From Chaunax sp. Z400 (lineage: Eukaryota; Chordata; Actinopteri; Lophiiformes; Chaunacidae): a DNA stretch of 64,000 nucleotides. The notes below the pieces were generated by a model that worked only from the letters and a program-made list of their open reading frames with translations, made no database searches and had not been told where the DNA came from. The DNA is taken from assembly GCA_037577475.1 (NCBI GenBank), contig CM075184.1, positions 11,972,594 through 12,036,593 on the forward strand, written 5' to 3'. Positions 14,091 to 25,381 of this stretch are shown here, one piece after another; the stretch's first letter is position 1; every line of letters starts with the position of its first letter. The position numbers and the translations under genes were made by a program.

Positions 14091-14890
14091 ATTCAAATCT
14101 TTATGGTGTCCTGCCCATTTACAGTATCCCCAGTTGGAAAAGCACCCAAACCAATCACAATATTAACAGCACCATCAGGAATATGGGTTGTCATCTTCCT
14201 GTGCCAGAGCCAAAACATTGACAGCAGAATGCCTGCAAAAATGGACACAAGTAAGAGAAATGTGCTGTAGACACAACTATATGAGCTGTTATGGATGGCA
14301 ACTATGATTCAGTTAGGGGGGAAGTTTTTCCAGTTCCAAAGCTGTTATCACGACAATGTAATTGGTCGGTTGCAATAATGGTAGTGATGCAACATTAATT
14401 ATGATGTTGTAGGAACAACACCAATACGGTGATATCATGCCAATATAATTTATGTCAGACTGAAAAATTAGTTCCAGATGCAGCTGCAGATTAGTTTGAC
14501 TCTCAGGCTTCTCTGCTGCTGTAAATAATCAGCATTTATGTGCAATTTTATTCTAGCACACTTTCATAAAATCTCAGCTTAGATCATTTGTCAGGGTCTG
14601 TTTGCTGTTCGGATTTCATCTGCCTTCAAGTGGCCAAGTATTGATTGTAGGAAAACCATGACAGTAGGAAGGTTAAAGGTGTAGCTCCAGAACTCTTGAC
14701 CAGAAACTGAATCTAAGTTGGCAGTGAAGTTGCACAGCTGACCCTTCACTGTTTTAACACTGCAGCAGGAAAGATTTTCCTGTAAGGATCAACAGCAGGT
14801 CAAGATATTTTACAGAAAGAAAAAACGCCATCGGTTTAAAACTTGACTTTTGCCATTTTTGCCTCCGTGTTGGTCTCCCTAATCCCCTAT
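14091..14890 (+). repeat. Left arm of a long inverted repeat (about 800 bp)
   Basis: This arm is the imperfect reverse complement of 16419-17244. Matching landmarks, outside to inside, are: ATGGTGTCCTGCCCATTT (14102) against AAATGGGCAGGACACCAT; GTTGTCATCTTCCTGTGCCA against TGGCACAGGAAGATGACAAC; ATTAATTATGATGTTGTAGG against CCTACAACATCATAATTAAT; TGGTCTCCCTAATCCCCTA (14871) against TAGGGGATTAGGGAGACCA. The arms differ by small indels and substitutions, so this is an old duplication or a transposon with very long terminal repeats. Confidence 0.92.
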
Positions 14891-14969
14891 TTTTTTTTAA
14901 ATATAAGAAATATAGTGGCTGTCTACAGAAGAACTTTGTATTTTGACACATCTACTGTCTTGCTAGAAA

Positions 14970-15140
14970 AGTTGAAGCTGTATTTATGAGCCAAACAGGA
15001 CAGAATCTGCCCTCTACTTTTGCATCTGGGTTGTCCTATTCCTAATCTTCTCTTCCTATAGCAATAACATGACACAGCTCTGATGGAGCTCAGGATTTGA
15101 ATGGTTGAAAGACACAAAAGGCCTGGGACCACAGGGGTGT
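14970..15140 (+). repeat. Direct repeat unit B, just inside the inverted-repeat arm
   Basis: Second copy of the unit at 13690-14060, sharing TATTTATGAGCCAAACAGGA, TGTCCTATTCCTAATCTTCT, CTCTGATGGAGCTCAGGA and AAAGACACAAAAGGCCTGGG. Units A and B bracket the left inverted-repeat arm. Confidence 0.8.
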
Positions 15141-16418
15141 GCCTGTGGGACAGCCTAGACTGAGAAGGTGGTCCACCCAGAAATTCCTGTGCATACGCAC
15201 AAGGAGTTGGTCAGTAACCCTGCAGCCTGCATGGCCCAGATGTGTGACACAGGGCAAAGGGGGCCATCTCCGCCTCTGATCTCCCTCTGCTTGTGTGGAA
15301 AAGGAGGATTATTAAATTGAGTTGGGCATCCGAGAGAACCTTAGGGTGGAAATAGCAGGATCTCCTGGGCCCCACACATGAGGGGGTCAATTTGAGTTGC
15401 TCTGCACAATGAACAGAACCTCTTGGGTCATGAAAGTGGAACTCTCCAGCCTGGGAGCCTCTGGGGAGCCTCCGGGGCTCCAAGGCCATGTGAGGGCTGC
15501 TCGGGGATCAAAGAACCATCCACATTTCCTTTATCCAAGTCCTCTGTGGGATTTAAGCAGGCAAATAAAAGGATGGGGGATGCCTACAGAAGGTCTTGGG
15601 GCCAAGGCATCTGCAACAAGGGGAGGCACATCCCTCTCCAGGAAGAGAAAAAAGGAACAGTGCTTTTGGTTGACTACCTAGAGGAAAATCAGGGTCCACC
15701 ATCGCTGTCTCGAAGCAATGCCAGATTTCTGCTACCACCAAAGTAGAGCCCCCCTTCTCCTGGGCTTTGACATCTTCTGGAGCAGCAGCCCGCTGCCAGA
15801 TTCTCTAGTTGATGCATGTATACCGGTTTGGTGGACAGACTGTGTGGAGAGGCCAACATCCACAACTCGAAAGCAAATCTGTGAAGGTGCGAGGTACTCT
15901 AAGTCCTTCCTGCCACAAGGACCTGAGGACTGTGTCCTTTCACCTCAAGAAGGATCTCAAATGGGAGGACACAGATTTCGAAGACCTGGTCCTTGCAGTC
16001 AGACCTCAGGAACAGTCTGTGACCTTCCCAGACACAGATCTGAAGGTAGGCATCCCTTAGGTCTAAACAGGCAAACTACTCGCCTACACAGAATGCTCAC
16101 ATCACCCTGTGAACCAACATCTTCAACCTCAGGGGCCGAACAAATTGATCAAGGCTACTGAGTCCCTGGATTATCTGAACTCCCACTCTCTTCAGGGATG
16201 AGGGCCTCACTCTCTATTTACTTTAACGAAGAGGGTTCTCCTAAAACCGTGTGTCATTTACCCACTTGGAGTTTTCAAATACAAATAATTCTGTTAAAGT
16301 AAGTGAGTGACTAATTATAAATAGTTTCATATATATATTATTATTATATATAACCAATATATTTTTCATATATATATAAAAAATATATAATTTTAAAAAA
16401 CAAAGAAGTTTTAAAAAG
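15141..16418. other. Spacer of the inverted repeat with coding-like, unidentified sequence
   Basis: The part 15200-16165 looks less AT-rich than its surroundings and is open for long runs on both strands: plus frames at 15423-15746 and 15718-16161, minus frames at 15211-15489 and 15553-15741. The plus frame includes LKKDLKWEDTDFEDLVLAV and, later, SLVDACIPVWWTDCVERP in another frame. I recognise no domain. The frames change several times, as in a decayed transposon gene. The inner right end (16320-16400) is an AT-only low-complexity run. Confidence 0.45.
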
Positions 16419-17244
16419 TAGGGGATTAGGGAGACCAACACAGAGGCAGATTTACAAGACAATGGCAAAAGTCAAGTCTTAAACTGATGATTTTTCTTTC
16501 TGTAATATATCTTGACCTGCTGTTGATCCTTACAGGAAAATATTTCTTGCTGCAGTGTTAAAACAGTGAAGGTTCAACTGTGCAACTTCACTGCTAGAAA
16601 CTTAGATTCAGTTTCTGGTCAAGAGTTCTAGAGCTACACTTTAGCCTTCCTGCTGGGTCATGGTTTTCCTACAGTCAATACTTGGCTACTTGAAGGCAGA
16701 TGAACTCCTAACAGACCCTGAAAAATTATCAAAGTTGATGTCTTATGGAAATGTGCTAGAATAAAATTGCACATAAAGGCTGATTATTTACAGCAGCAGA
16801 GAAGCCTGAGAATCAAACTAAACTGCAGCTGCATCTGGAACTCATTTTTCAGTCTGACATAAATGAAAGCTGGCACGATATCACCGTATTGGTGTTGTTC
16901 CTACAACATCATAATTAATGTTGCTTCACTACCTTTATTGCAACCGACCAATCACATTGCCGTGATAACAGCTTTGCAACTGGAAAAGGACCAAAGTGTG
17001 GCTCCCTGCTTTCACACTTTCCCCCTAACTAAATCATAGTTAGCATCCATAACAACTTATATAGTTATGTCTACCTTTCTCATACTGTGGCCATTTATGC
17101 AGGCATTCTGGTGCCATAATGTTTTTGCCTGGCACAGGAAGATGACAACCCCATTCCTGATGGTGCTGTTATACTTCTGATTGGTTTGGGTGCTTTTCCA
17201 ACCAGGCAAACTGGAAATGGGCAGGACACCATAGAGATTTAAAT
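16419..17244 (-). repeat. Right arm of the long inverted repeat
   Basis: Reverse-complement partner of 14091-14890 (landmarks given there). The outer end is GACACCATAGAGATTTAAAT, against ATTCAAATCTTTATGGTGTC on the left. Weak similarity continues a few bases further outward, so the true outer edge is uncertain by about 20 bp. Confidence 0.92.
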
Positions 17245-18765
17245 GCCACAGCAACTCAAAGTTCTGGAGGCAGACTTCCAGCAGAAAATTGACCTTTAGC
17301 AGGAGCTATGTTTCCAGTCAGCTGTCAAATAATCTCTCTCCTTTTCACTCGGGTTGGTGTCCCGCAACTCCTGGAAAAATCTTTGGCTGCAAGATGTTTG
17401 CAGCTTCACCAGCTCGTTGCTAATTTTGATGTGTGTCATCTGGTGCTGTGAGTTCTGAGCTTTTAAACTTTAATTTTAAAATATTCACTGTATAAACATA
17501 AGAGGAAATGAGGAAATTAATATTAAAGAAAGCAAAAATGTTCATGTTTTTTTCTTTTCTTTTTATCATGTTGTTTCCTGTGTCTAAATGGTACTTTTGC
17601 TCTACTGCGTTCACAACAGAGAGTAAAGGGACATCATTAGGAATGAGAAACTGATGCTCACCGGCACTTAGAAAACAAACAGACCCATTCCCCGCGGCTC
17701 TCCGAATATTTCCTCATTTATTTGCACTTAATAAGAAATTTGACTCCCTTCCTTTGGACCACTGGAAATGACCAGACTCACTGGGATCATTTAATGGCAG
17801 AAGACTGCATTTTGCTTTTTTTAATACACTACAAGAAAGCAGTTGAATTAGCTTGAGAAAGGTCAAATTGCTGCATTGAAGGAGTTACTAATACCAAATG
17901 GGTTGCAGAAATTAACTGAAAATTATGAATATCCATTTGTGAACTGTGCAGAGAGGCTCATGATTATACTGTAAGTCTAATAATGGTGTGCCAATTAAAT
18001 CGAGGGCAGAGGAATTGTTCTACTTCTTCCTTGATGAAACATAATTTATCAAAGCACATGTGACTCCTTGTGTTAATAACAAAAACATCTAAGTAGCTAC
18101 TGAAAACAGGTGTTCTCTGACTTACAGTAGAAATGTTTAATTGAGACATAACATAAAAAAAACTCAAAATTACTTTGAAAGGCTGTTGCCTAACAAAACT
18201 AATGACATATTTGTTCATGTGACAGATCAAGTTAGTTAGTTTAATTAGTTAGTTTGTGTTTAAACTTAGGTTTTGGTAAAAGGACATGCTGATAGTGTAT
18301 CTCAAGGAGAATCTAAAATTCAAACGTTGTTCTGTGCTGGTGTGCCCTCACTGTCTGACTGTGATAAATTATTATAAACAAAGACTCGGATCCTATTACA
18401 AAAGGAACAAAACAGGCTCAATATGTTTTTCCTGGATTGTCATTATTCATACTGAAATATGTTCTGTTTGCAGCTGTTGTTTTCAGCACCACAACTACAG
18501 CAGAGATTTATAGGACATCAAAATAAAACTAAATAGTGCTATAAGCAGGTCTTCTGTGTAGTAAAACGTTTACAGAATGTCCATCCTTGTGATTCTCAAA
18601 GTCATTGTTATGTACTGTCAGTGCTGGAGACTCTATCTGAGTAAAAGTAACAATAACACAATAGAAAAACTCTATTACATGAACAATTCATCCCGCAGGC
18701 TACCATTGACTGTGATTGGATCTACTGCTGGGATCATGGCTGACACCCACAACTAATAGCTGTTA
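17245..18765. other. Intronic, nothing recognised
   Basis: AT-rich DNA with an AGTTAGTTAGTTTAATTAG-type run at 18230-18255. No exon or element was identified. Confidence 0.5.
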
Positions 18766-18769
18766 TTGT

Positions 18770-19075
18770 GGTTGAACATGTCTGTGTACCTGTCCCTCAC
18801 TCCCTCTCTCTCTCTCTACCCATGTATCCCCCCCACCTCTCTCTCTCTCTCTCTCACCCCAGCCAGTCAAAGCAGAGGGTCGCCCACCATGAATCTTGGA
18901 TCTGCTCGAGGTTTCTGTCCGTTAAAAGGCAGTTTTTCCTCACCACTGTCGCCATGTTCTTGCTCATGGAGGATTGTTGGGTTGCTGTCTAGACCTGCTC
19001 TTCTTGCTCTTCCTGCTCTTGATATAACTTTTGTTGTGATTTGGTGTGAAACAAATAAAATTGACTTAACTTGAC
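18770..19075 (+). repeat. Interspersed repeat with CT-rich start and 'TTGACTTAACTTGA' tail
   Basis: It starts with (CT)n runs (18800-18855). The characteristic core follows: TCTGCTCGAGGTTTCTGTC, GTTAAAAGGCAGTTTTTCCT, CACCACTGTCGCCATGTTCT and TGCTCATGGAGGATTGTTGG. It ends in ATAAAATTGACTTAACTTGA. From memory this core and the short tandem TTGAC-like tail are those of a highly abundant percomorph retroposon-like repeat. The frames inside it are not genes. Confidence 0.75.
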
Positions 19076-19980
19076 AATTCCTTCATTTGAAACTCTAATT
19101 AAGTAACAGTACATGTACTGTTAACATAATGAAGGGAGGTTGATCTCTTTAATGGACAGTTTGTACAGTAGCTTCCAACCTCAGCATCAGAAAATGATAA
19201 ATGAGACTCAACATAAAAAATATTACATTTTGTCACACAGGTTGTTTTTTGTCTATTTCTCTCTAATCTTTGCTTATTTGTGAAACGTTTGTTAATTTGA
19301 CCTTATTTGGCTGCATTCTAAAATGTTCAGTGTTTTGAGGGTAAATCCTTCTTTGGTAAAGCTGCTAACCCCTCAGAGACAAAAAGCCTCAGGTAGTGTT
19401 GCATGGGTCACGGATTTTCAATAGTGCACAGCCCTTATGAGAGCCGGTCCGCACCACCCAAGCCAAAAAATACTCACTAATCAACCACCCAAACGTGATC
19501 CGACCCACATACCACCAGATTTATGAATACAGTAATGCATTTATCAGGTTTGAGACCAGACTGAACACTGTAGGGCTCTGCTGCTTCTCTTTTCTCTTTC
19601 TCTCTCTCTCACCCTCAGTAGGGGGAAGATCTATGAAAAATCTTAAGCTGAAAAGTCCAATAAATATTGTAAGGTAAACACTATTATATATCCCTTTAGA
19701 ATGTAGTGTAGAGTTTAGTACGACACTCCTATAAATAAATCACCACACTTGCCAGTGTTGTAACCCTGATCATGTCCTCACAGACAGATCAGCAGCTAGA
19801 CAGGCTCATTTTTGTCTCATTTTTCATCTCCAGATAACAAAGATGTCATAACCAGAAAAACTTTATGGTAAATTGTCGCGCCGCTGCTCTACAGATAGTA
19901 CTAACTTATCATATCAGACCTATAACAAGAGAGATACATGTAAAATGATGCGACTTCTCACTTCTAGTTGTACTGTGCTG
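19076..19980. other. Intronic, nothing firm recognised
   Basis: AT-rich DNA. The stretch 19395-19510 (GGGTCACGGATTTTCAATAG, then CATCCAAACG-like and GATCCGACCCAC words) may be an old repeat fragment, but I cannot assign it. Confidence 0.4.
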
Positions 19981-19984
19981 GTGT

Positions 19985-20090
19985 CCTGCAGGTTTTTGTT
20001 CCATTGCAGTTATTGTACTGTGAAGGATGATGAGCCACAGGGTGACTGGTTTCTAACTGATGCCTTCAGGGAGGAACAAAAACCTGCAGG
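19985..20090. repeat. Foldback (MITE-like) element with 18 bp perfect inverted ends
   Basis: CCTGCAGGTTTTTGTTCC at 19985-20002 is perfectly inverted as GGAACAAAAACCTGCAGG at 20073-20090. Similarity continues outward with small mismatches (TGGTGT against CGGTCT). The 70 bp loop is non-coding. From memory, similar CCTGCAGGTTTTTGTTCC hairpins occur in many copies in fish genomes. Confidence 0.75.
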
Positions 20091-21224
20091 AGACCGACCT
20101 CTCAGGAGAACAAAACTTTAACTAGTTTCAGGTTTTCAGCTTGTTTTGTTGTAGCTGTGTAGTCCACAGCACAGAAAACAGCATTGCAATTAGTCACCAT
20201 AGAGTTGTGCTTTCTGTAAGATTATACTCTACAGCTAAGTAGACTTTAATAAATCTGAAGCATGGTAGCTTTTATTGGCCACTAAAGTGTAATGCACATT
20301 GCCTGCATTATAAAGATCTGCATAGCACACTCCAGAGGCCACGTTGTATATACTCATGTTATTTATGTTATGTCTTGTTCGACCACCATTGCTGATATCC
20401 CTGTTTAGCTGAGAACGATGACACAGTAGGGCTTCAGAAGGAGAACTATAATCAAAGTCCAGCGCAGGGATTGATCCCTTCGTGCTCATCCATGCTATGA
20501 TTTCCATGCTGTGTTAAAGCTACAGTGGCAAAGCCATGTCAGGCAAAGTCCCTCAGCGCCTCCAAAATCAATACTTTGGGGATCCTGTGTATGGAGGGAA
20601 GGCTTTGAGGTGATAGCCGTGTTCATTTATGCGGCGTGTCTGATCATTTTTACAGGCTCTATATCTCAGAGCCTCATAAAGCTGCTCAGTATAAACAATC
20701 TGCTTCCATTTACACCACAGTGATCTCACCTCTCTGACAAATTTGTGGGTAGATTAGGTCACAGACCTGCAATATATCCTCTGTGCCCTTTGACTTTCAC
20801 TACTATTGACTGTCTGAACTCACTACAAACTTTAATTACCTTTTACTCTGATAAAAATTGAATTTCTGGGGAAATTCATTTTCCCCAAATGAGTCTTATT
20901 TTCAAAGCAACAGGACAGGGTATTGGATTTCATTCCAAACCTGACTTGATGTCATGACCAGTGCACTAAACCCAAATGATGAAAGGACTTTCTGTTTCTC
21001 TATAACACCAGTCTATGACTAGAATATAACAACGTGTTGTTGTTACAGTCAATAAACAAAAATCTTTCATTATTATTCATCAGGAGTTGATAAATACTTA
21101 TGTGAAATAAATGAAAATGGAGTTGTGAGAAATATTTTCCCACCCACTATTAATTTGCATTATGAAATGGTCTCATTCATTTTGTCCTTTGGTTTGTCCT
21201 CTCGTTGTTGCTGAGAATCATATG
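20091..21224. other. Intronic, nothing recognised
   Basis: No exon, RNA gene or assignable repeat seen. The open frames are short. Confidence 0.5.
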
Positions 21225-21420
21225 AAGCTGGAGGCAGCAGCCGGTTAGCTTACCTTACTTAGCAGGCCAACTAGAGACTGGAAAAAGGTGGAGACAGCTG
21301 GTCTGGATTGGTCCTAAAGTAAAAACATACCCTGCCTGCCAGCACCTCTGAAGCTTACCAATGAACATGGTGCATCTTTTGGTTTATTTGTACCAAAACT
21401 CATGTGCAAAAATGACTTTT
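21225..21420 (-). repeat. Dispersed repeat, 'gctggaggcagcagccggttagctta' family, copy 1
   Basis: Contains GGAGGCAGCAGCCGGTTAGC, TTACTTAGCA, AGAGACTGGAAAAAGG and AGCACCTCTGAAGCTTACCA. It shares word order with 27640-27800 (GCCAGCAGCTGGTTAGC, AAGACTGGAAACAAGG, CTAGCACCTCTAAAGATTAA). From memory this is an abundant percomorph short repeat. Confidence 0.65.
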
Positions 21421-24400
21421 GACTTTTGGTCCATTCTTTGGTTGGAGTTTCAGAATAATGTGCTGTAGGAACAATGGGCAGTGTCCATGTTTTTATGGGA
21501 GTCATGTGCCTGAAACATGTGCCATCTTCCTGAGGTCTCTACTGGTTGCCTAGCAACTTCACTGCAATGACAAAATTCTATGGAGTAGAAGTCAACCAGA
21601 GGCACAAATAAAAGTCTTTACAAACTAGTTGTTGTTGCAATTGGGAACAAAATATTGCACCATGGTTGCTTAGTTAAGTTCAGCCAGAATCTAAAACTGA
21701 ACTGATGTAAACGCCTGGGTCAGTTTAATACATACTGTCATTTTTAGCTTTTGCTCACAGACACAATTTTAAACAGTGATCTGAAGTTAGTGACCAAAGT
21801 GTGATATTTCTTGTTGGCATGTTTGTGCCTTTAGTTCATTCTAAAAGAACCACATACATATTTTATGATGCCGTTGCTCCTCTGATGTTCTGATGTGAAT
21901 CACGTGGGAGACGTTTGTGTTGGTCCGAGCGTTGGCAGAGCTCCAGCAGTCAACTAATATTGTCTATATGAGGAGGACTTCCTGACAGAAAATAAGGTTT
22001 TTCACTGCTCACATAAAATAGGTTCTCTGTCATCAGTTTTCACTCTAATATTGGAGAAAGTAATATTTCTGCCAAACATCAAGACAGGATCTTAAATGAG
22101 CATCTGACTGGCTATGTGTGAAGAATATGTTTGTACTGATTTTAACATTCATATGAAACCTAACGTGTTTGAAATCATCCAGACTGATCGATTAAAAAAG
22201 CATATTTTGCTAATGATGAACCATCAACTTTTTTCTTTGTTGCAGCAAATGACAAAACACACAAAAGGTAGCAGACTAATATTTTTGCCAACAGTAAATC
22301 CTCTACTATCTCAGCGATGTTCTAATACTCTGTGTCCTTCATCAGTGATCTACATGCTAGTTAGAGCTGAAATTTGTAGTCAGAAAAGTCTTTTCATGGT
22401 CTTCTTTCAGTCCCATTAAAGGGACACAGAGCAGGAATTCATTTGGTCACTGTGAGGAAAATGTCATGGATCACTCAGACTTATTCCCACTGAGCTCATA
22501 ATTGCTTTCTCCTGCTGTGCCATTTTTCTTATGCTCTTTTTTCCTCAACCATAATTATTATTTCTGAAAAATGTTGCACAGTGTTGGTACGTCATTACAA
22601 GGTTGTTAGTTTATCAAAACACTTATCAATCTTTTAATGCGTTTGGAGTTGCAATTTATCAGGCATGCCTGGTTTGTAATTGATGTTCAGTCTAAAACTG
22701 TATAAATTAGAGCATGTTCAATATTTGATGTCAAAAACTTCCTGTTCCCTGCATATTAATCACTATATAACTATCCCTTTTCCCAGAGCTAATTCACGAC
22801 AGTCAATTGTCAGAAAATCATCCCAGCTCAAAAAGATAAACTAACTTTCTACAGAGCTTGTTGCTTGTTTATTTCCCTATTTTTCATTTTTAGTTTGCTC
22901 TCTTTGCCTGCTGCACACTGGCATAAATAATAGATTTATATCAGTGGTATAGCATTATAATATTGACCAAAAGTCTGGGGCACTATTTAGAGTCCTTAAC
23001 TGTGGCTGATATTTGTTGTCTGTTAGTATGCTTTGAAACTTATTCGTTTGATGAATTTGAATGACAAATTTTCACATATCTACTGTTGACTTGGCTGACC
23101 AGAATACAAAATTCAAATGCAATTTTGCTTGAAAAGAGCACAATTGATGATTATAAAAGCAATTATACAAGAAATAGAAAACAGGTCATCAGAATTCAGT
23201 TAATAATTGCCATGAAAGACAGAACGCTATCTGCACTCATTATTCCACTGAAGTATTTGTGATGAATAATAAGCTTCCGCTTGCTACTAAAGAGATCATG
23301 AGGGACATATTATAGTGAGATTATCTGGTTATAGAACAAAACGTTGTTTTGACACCATATTGATGGGACACTGGGCATATAGTGGTGATGTGTTGCACTG
23401 CTCTTACATATGATTACAACAGTGTCGTCAGTCGTTCAACATGAATGTCAACATCTGTTAACCCTCCAAACAAACAAGCAGGGGATGCTCTGCTGAGATT
23501 AGTGAAGCTGCTAAAAATATCTACCCACATTAAACTAACAGCAACCATGTCAGTGGGTGTTCTGGGTTAGGTCCAAGCAGGGAAAACAAGACTGGAGCCC
23601 CATACGGCCGATAAACTGCAGTGAAGATTTCTCCCAAAAGCACAGGAAAGCCACAAGTTCCCCATTGAATATATAATTTTCATTTTATTATCAAGATTAA
23701 TTACTTTTTCTTTGTGCCATAATAGCTACTGTTATTAGTATTCTGCTGTCATGGTTAATATATTTAGTCAATTTTTCAGTGAGTTTCTCCACATTAGTGA
23801 AACAGCATGTCGCTGAATTGCAACATATGGGAAATGTCAGAGGGTTTGTATATTTTAATATTTATAAAAACATTCAGATGTGGCAATTTAAACAGCATTT
23901 CACTTGAAACATATTTGCAGGGCAAGTATAACCTGGTAATATCAGCTTCCAGGCTTTTGTGAGACAACTTTATCAGCACTAAAATAAGGATCTGGAGAGT
24001 TTTCTCTTTTGAAAAGGTACCAGAATGTTTGGCAAAAAAACAGCTAAATATTCTCAAGTGTCCCTTTATTGCTAGAAATCAGTATAGTTGAATCTACTTG
24101 AAGTTGTTTATGTTATGGAGGCAAGATTGATTAAATTAATTGTATCTTCTTTGCCTGTATTTAGTAATTTGTGTAATATATGTATAATGTAATAAAGTTG
24201 CATCATTGTTACCTGTCTACACACAGAGACTGAAATTTTGATGGGGCTTTGACAAAAGTTGGAATTTCTACAGTCTATCAATTATTTTCAGTCAAGTCAC
24301 CTATCAGGATGTGTCTTTTTCTATTATTATTAGTTTTTGTTATGACCATCAGTTTTGATGGTGAATTCAAAGAGATCCCGTGAAACAGTGTTAATGATGT

Positions 24401-25045
24401 GTTTGTGTCATTTAAGGACAAGTGTAATCTCTTGTTATTTTTATACCTGGGACAAAGTTTTCATATTTTTGCGTGCAAATGATTCCCAGTTACCATAAGT
24501 AGCAACATGGCTGCAATGGCTGCTAGAATAATTACCCATAATCCTTTAGTGCAACTCCCACTGTCACTAAAAGTGCTTTTTTTTGCTACTGAGATTTTAC
24601 GCTTAGTGTCTGACAACATTACAGAGAGTAATCTTACAGAGATAGACCTTTTTGTTAAAGAGCTAAATCCTTTTAATTTAGCCAAAGTCTCATTGAAGGA
24701 AATGTCTTGTTTCACTGGTTGCCTCATTTAGTTTGTCAAAATTGACTTAATATTCAGCAACTCTACAGCTGGAAACAGGTGATTCTGGGCTAATGTAAAA
24801 TGTATTGTCCTGACCTAATAAATGTTGTCTTTATTTTTCTAGAAAGTAGATGAATGTTTTAATATTTATTGTACATTTAAATGTTATTGTTTATTTAAAT
24901 GGGCCCCACAACACAGCGCCTCGGTTGGACAGTCCAGAGTTTGTATGACTCATCCACCACTCCAACGCTATACTTTCTCACTATTTATATTATGCAACTC
25001 AATTTTTTTAGACAAAAATATGTTGTGATAACATGTGAAATGACA
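21421..25045. other. Intronic, no gene recognised
   Basis: AT-rich DNA. The part 24466-24730 is open on both strands (74 and 88 codons) and reads like a degraded repeat (MAAMAARIITHNP on plus), but I cannot name it. The rest shows nothing. Confidence 0.45.
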
Positions 25046-25090
25046 TATTCTATTCTTTTCTATTCTATTCTATTCTATTCTATTCTATTC
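25046..25090 (+). repeat. (TATTC)n microsatellite, left block
   Basis: Tandem TATTC units with one TTTTC variant, immediately left of a GC-rich 270 bp island. The same motif resumes at 25362. Confidence 0.95.
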
Positions 25091-25361
25091 GGCCATTACA
25101 GCCTGCAGACTCAGATAAGAGGGGCAGTGACCTGGCCATCGCTGCCGGCCTGCCAGCCAGAGAGCATTGAGGATAAAGGCCAAAACACTCAGTGAAGGTT
25201 GGGCACCTCTTGAAGACCTCAACGCATCCAGAGGAAGTAACCAACAACAACCAGGCCATCATCCATCAGCCGCCCCCCCTCCTACACAACCGGCTCCACC
25301 GTCACCCAAAAGTCTCAAACAAAGTCTCCCACAAGCCAAGATGCCATCAGGATAGTGTAAC
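25091..25361. other. GC-rich island between two (TATTC)n blocks
   Basis: About 270 bp with much higher GC and proline-rich open frames in two plus phases (for example QPGHHPSAAPPPTQPAPP). It is bounded exactly on both sides by the same pentanucleotide repeat, as if an element had inserted into a microsatellite or carries one at each end. No domain or known repeat recognised. Confidence 0.6.
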
Positions 25362-25381
25362 TATTCTATTCTATTCTATTC
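25362..25381 (+). repeat. (TATTC)n microsatellite, right block
   Basis: Four TATTC units resuming right after the GC-rich island (CTATTCTATTCTATTCTATTC). Confidence 0.95.
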
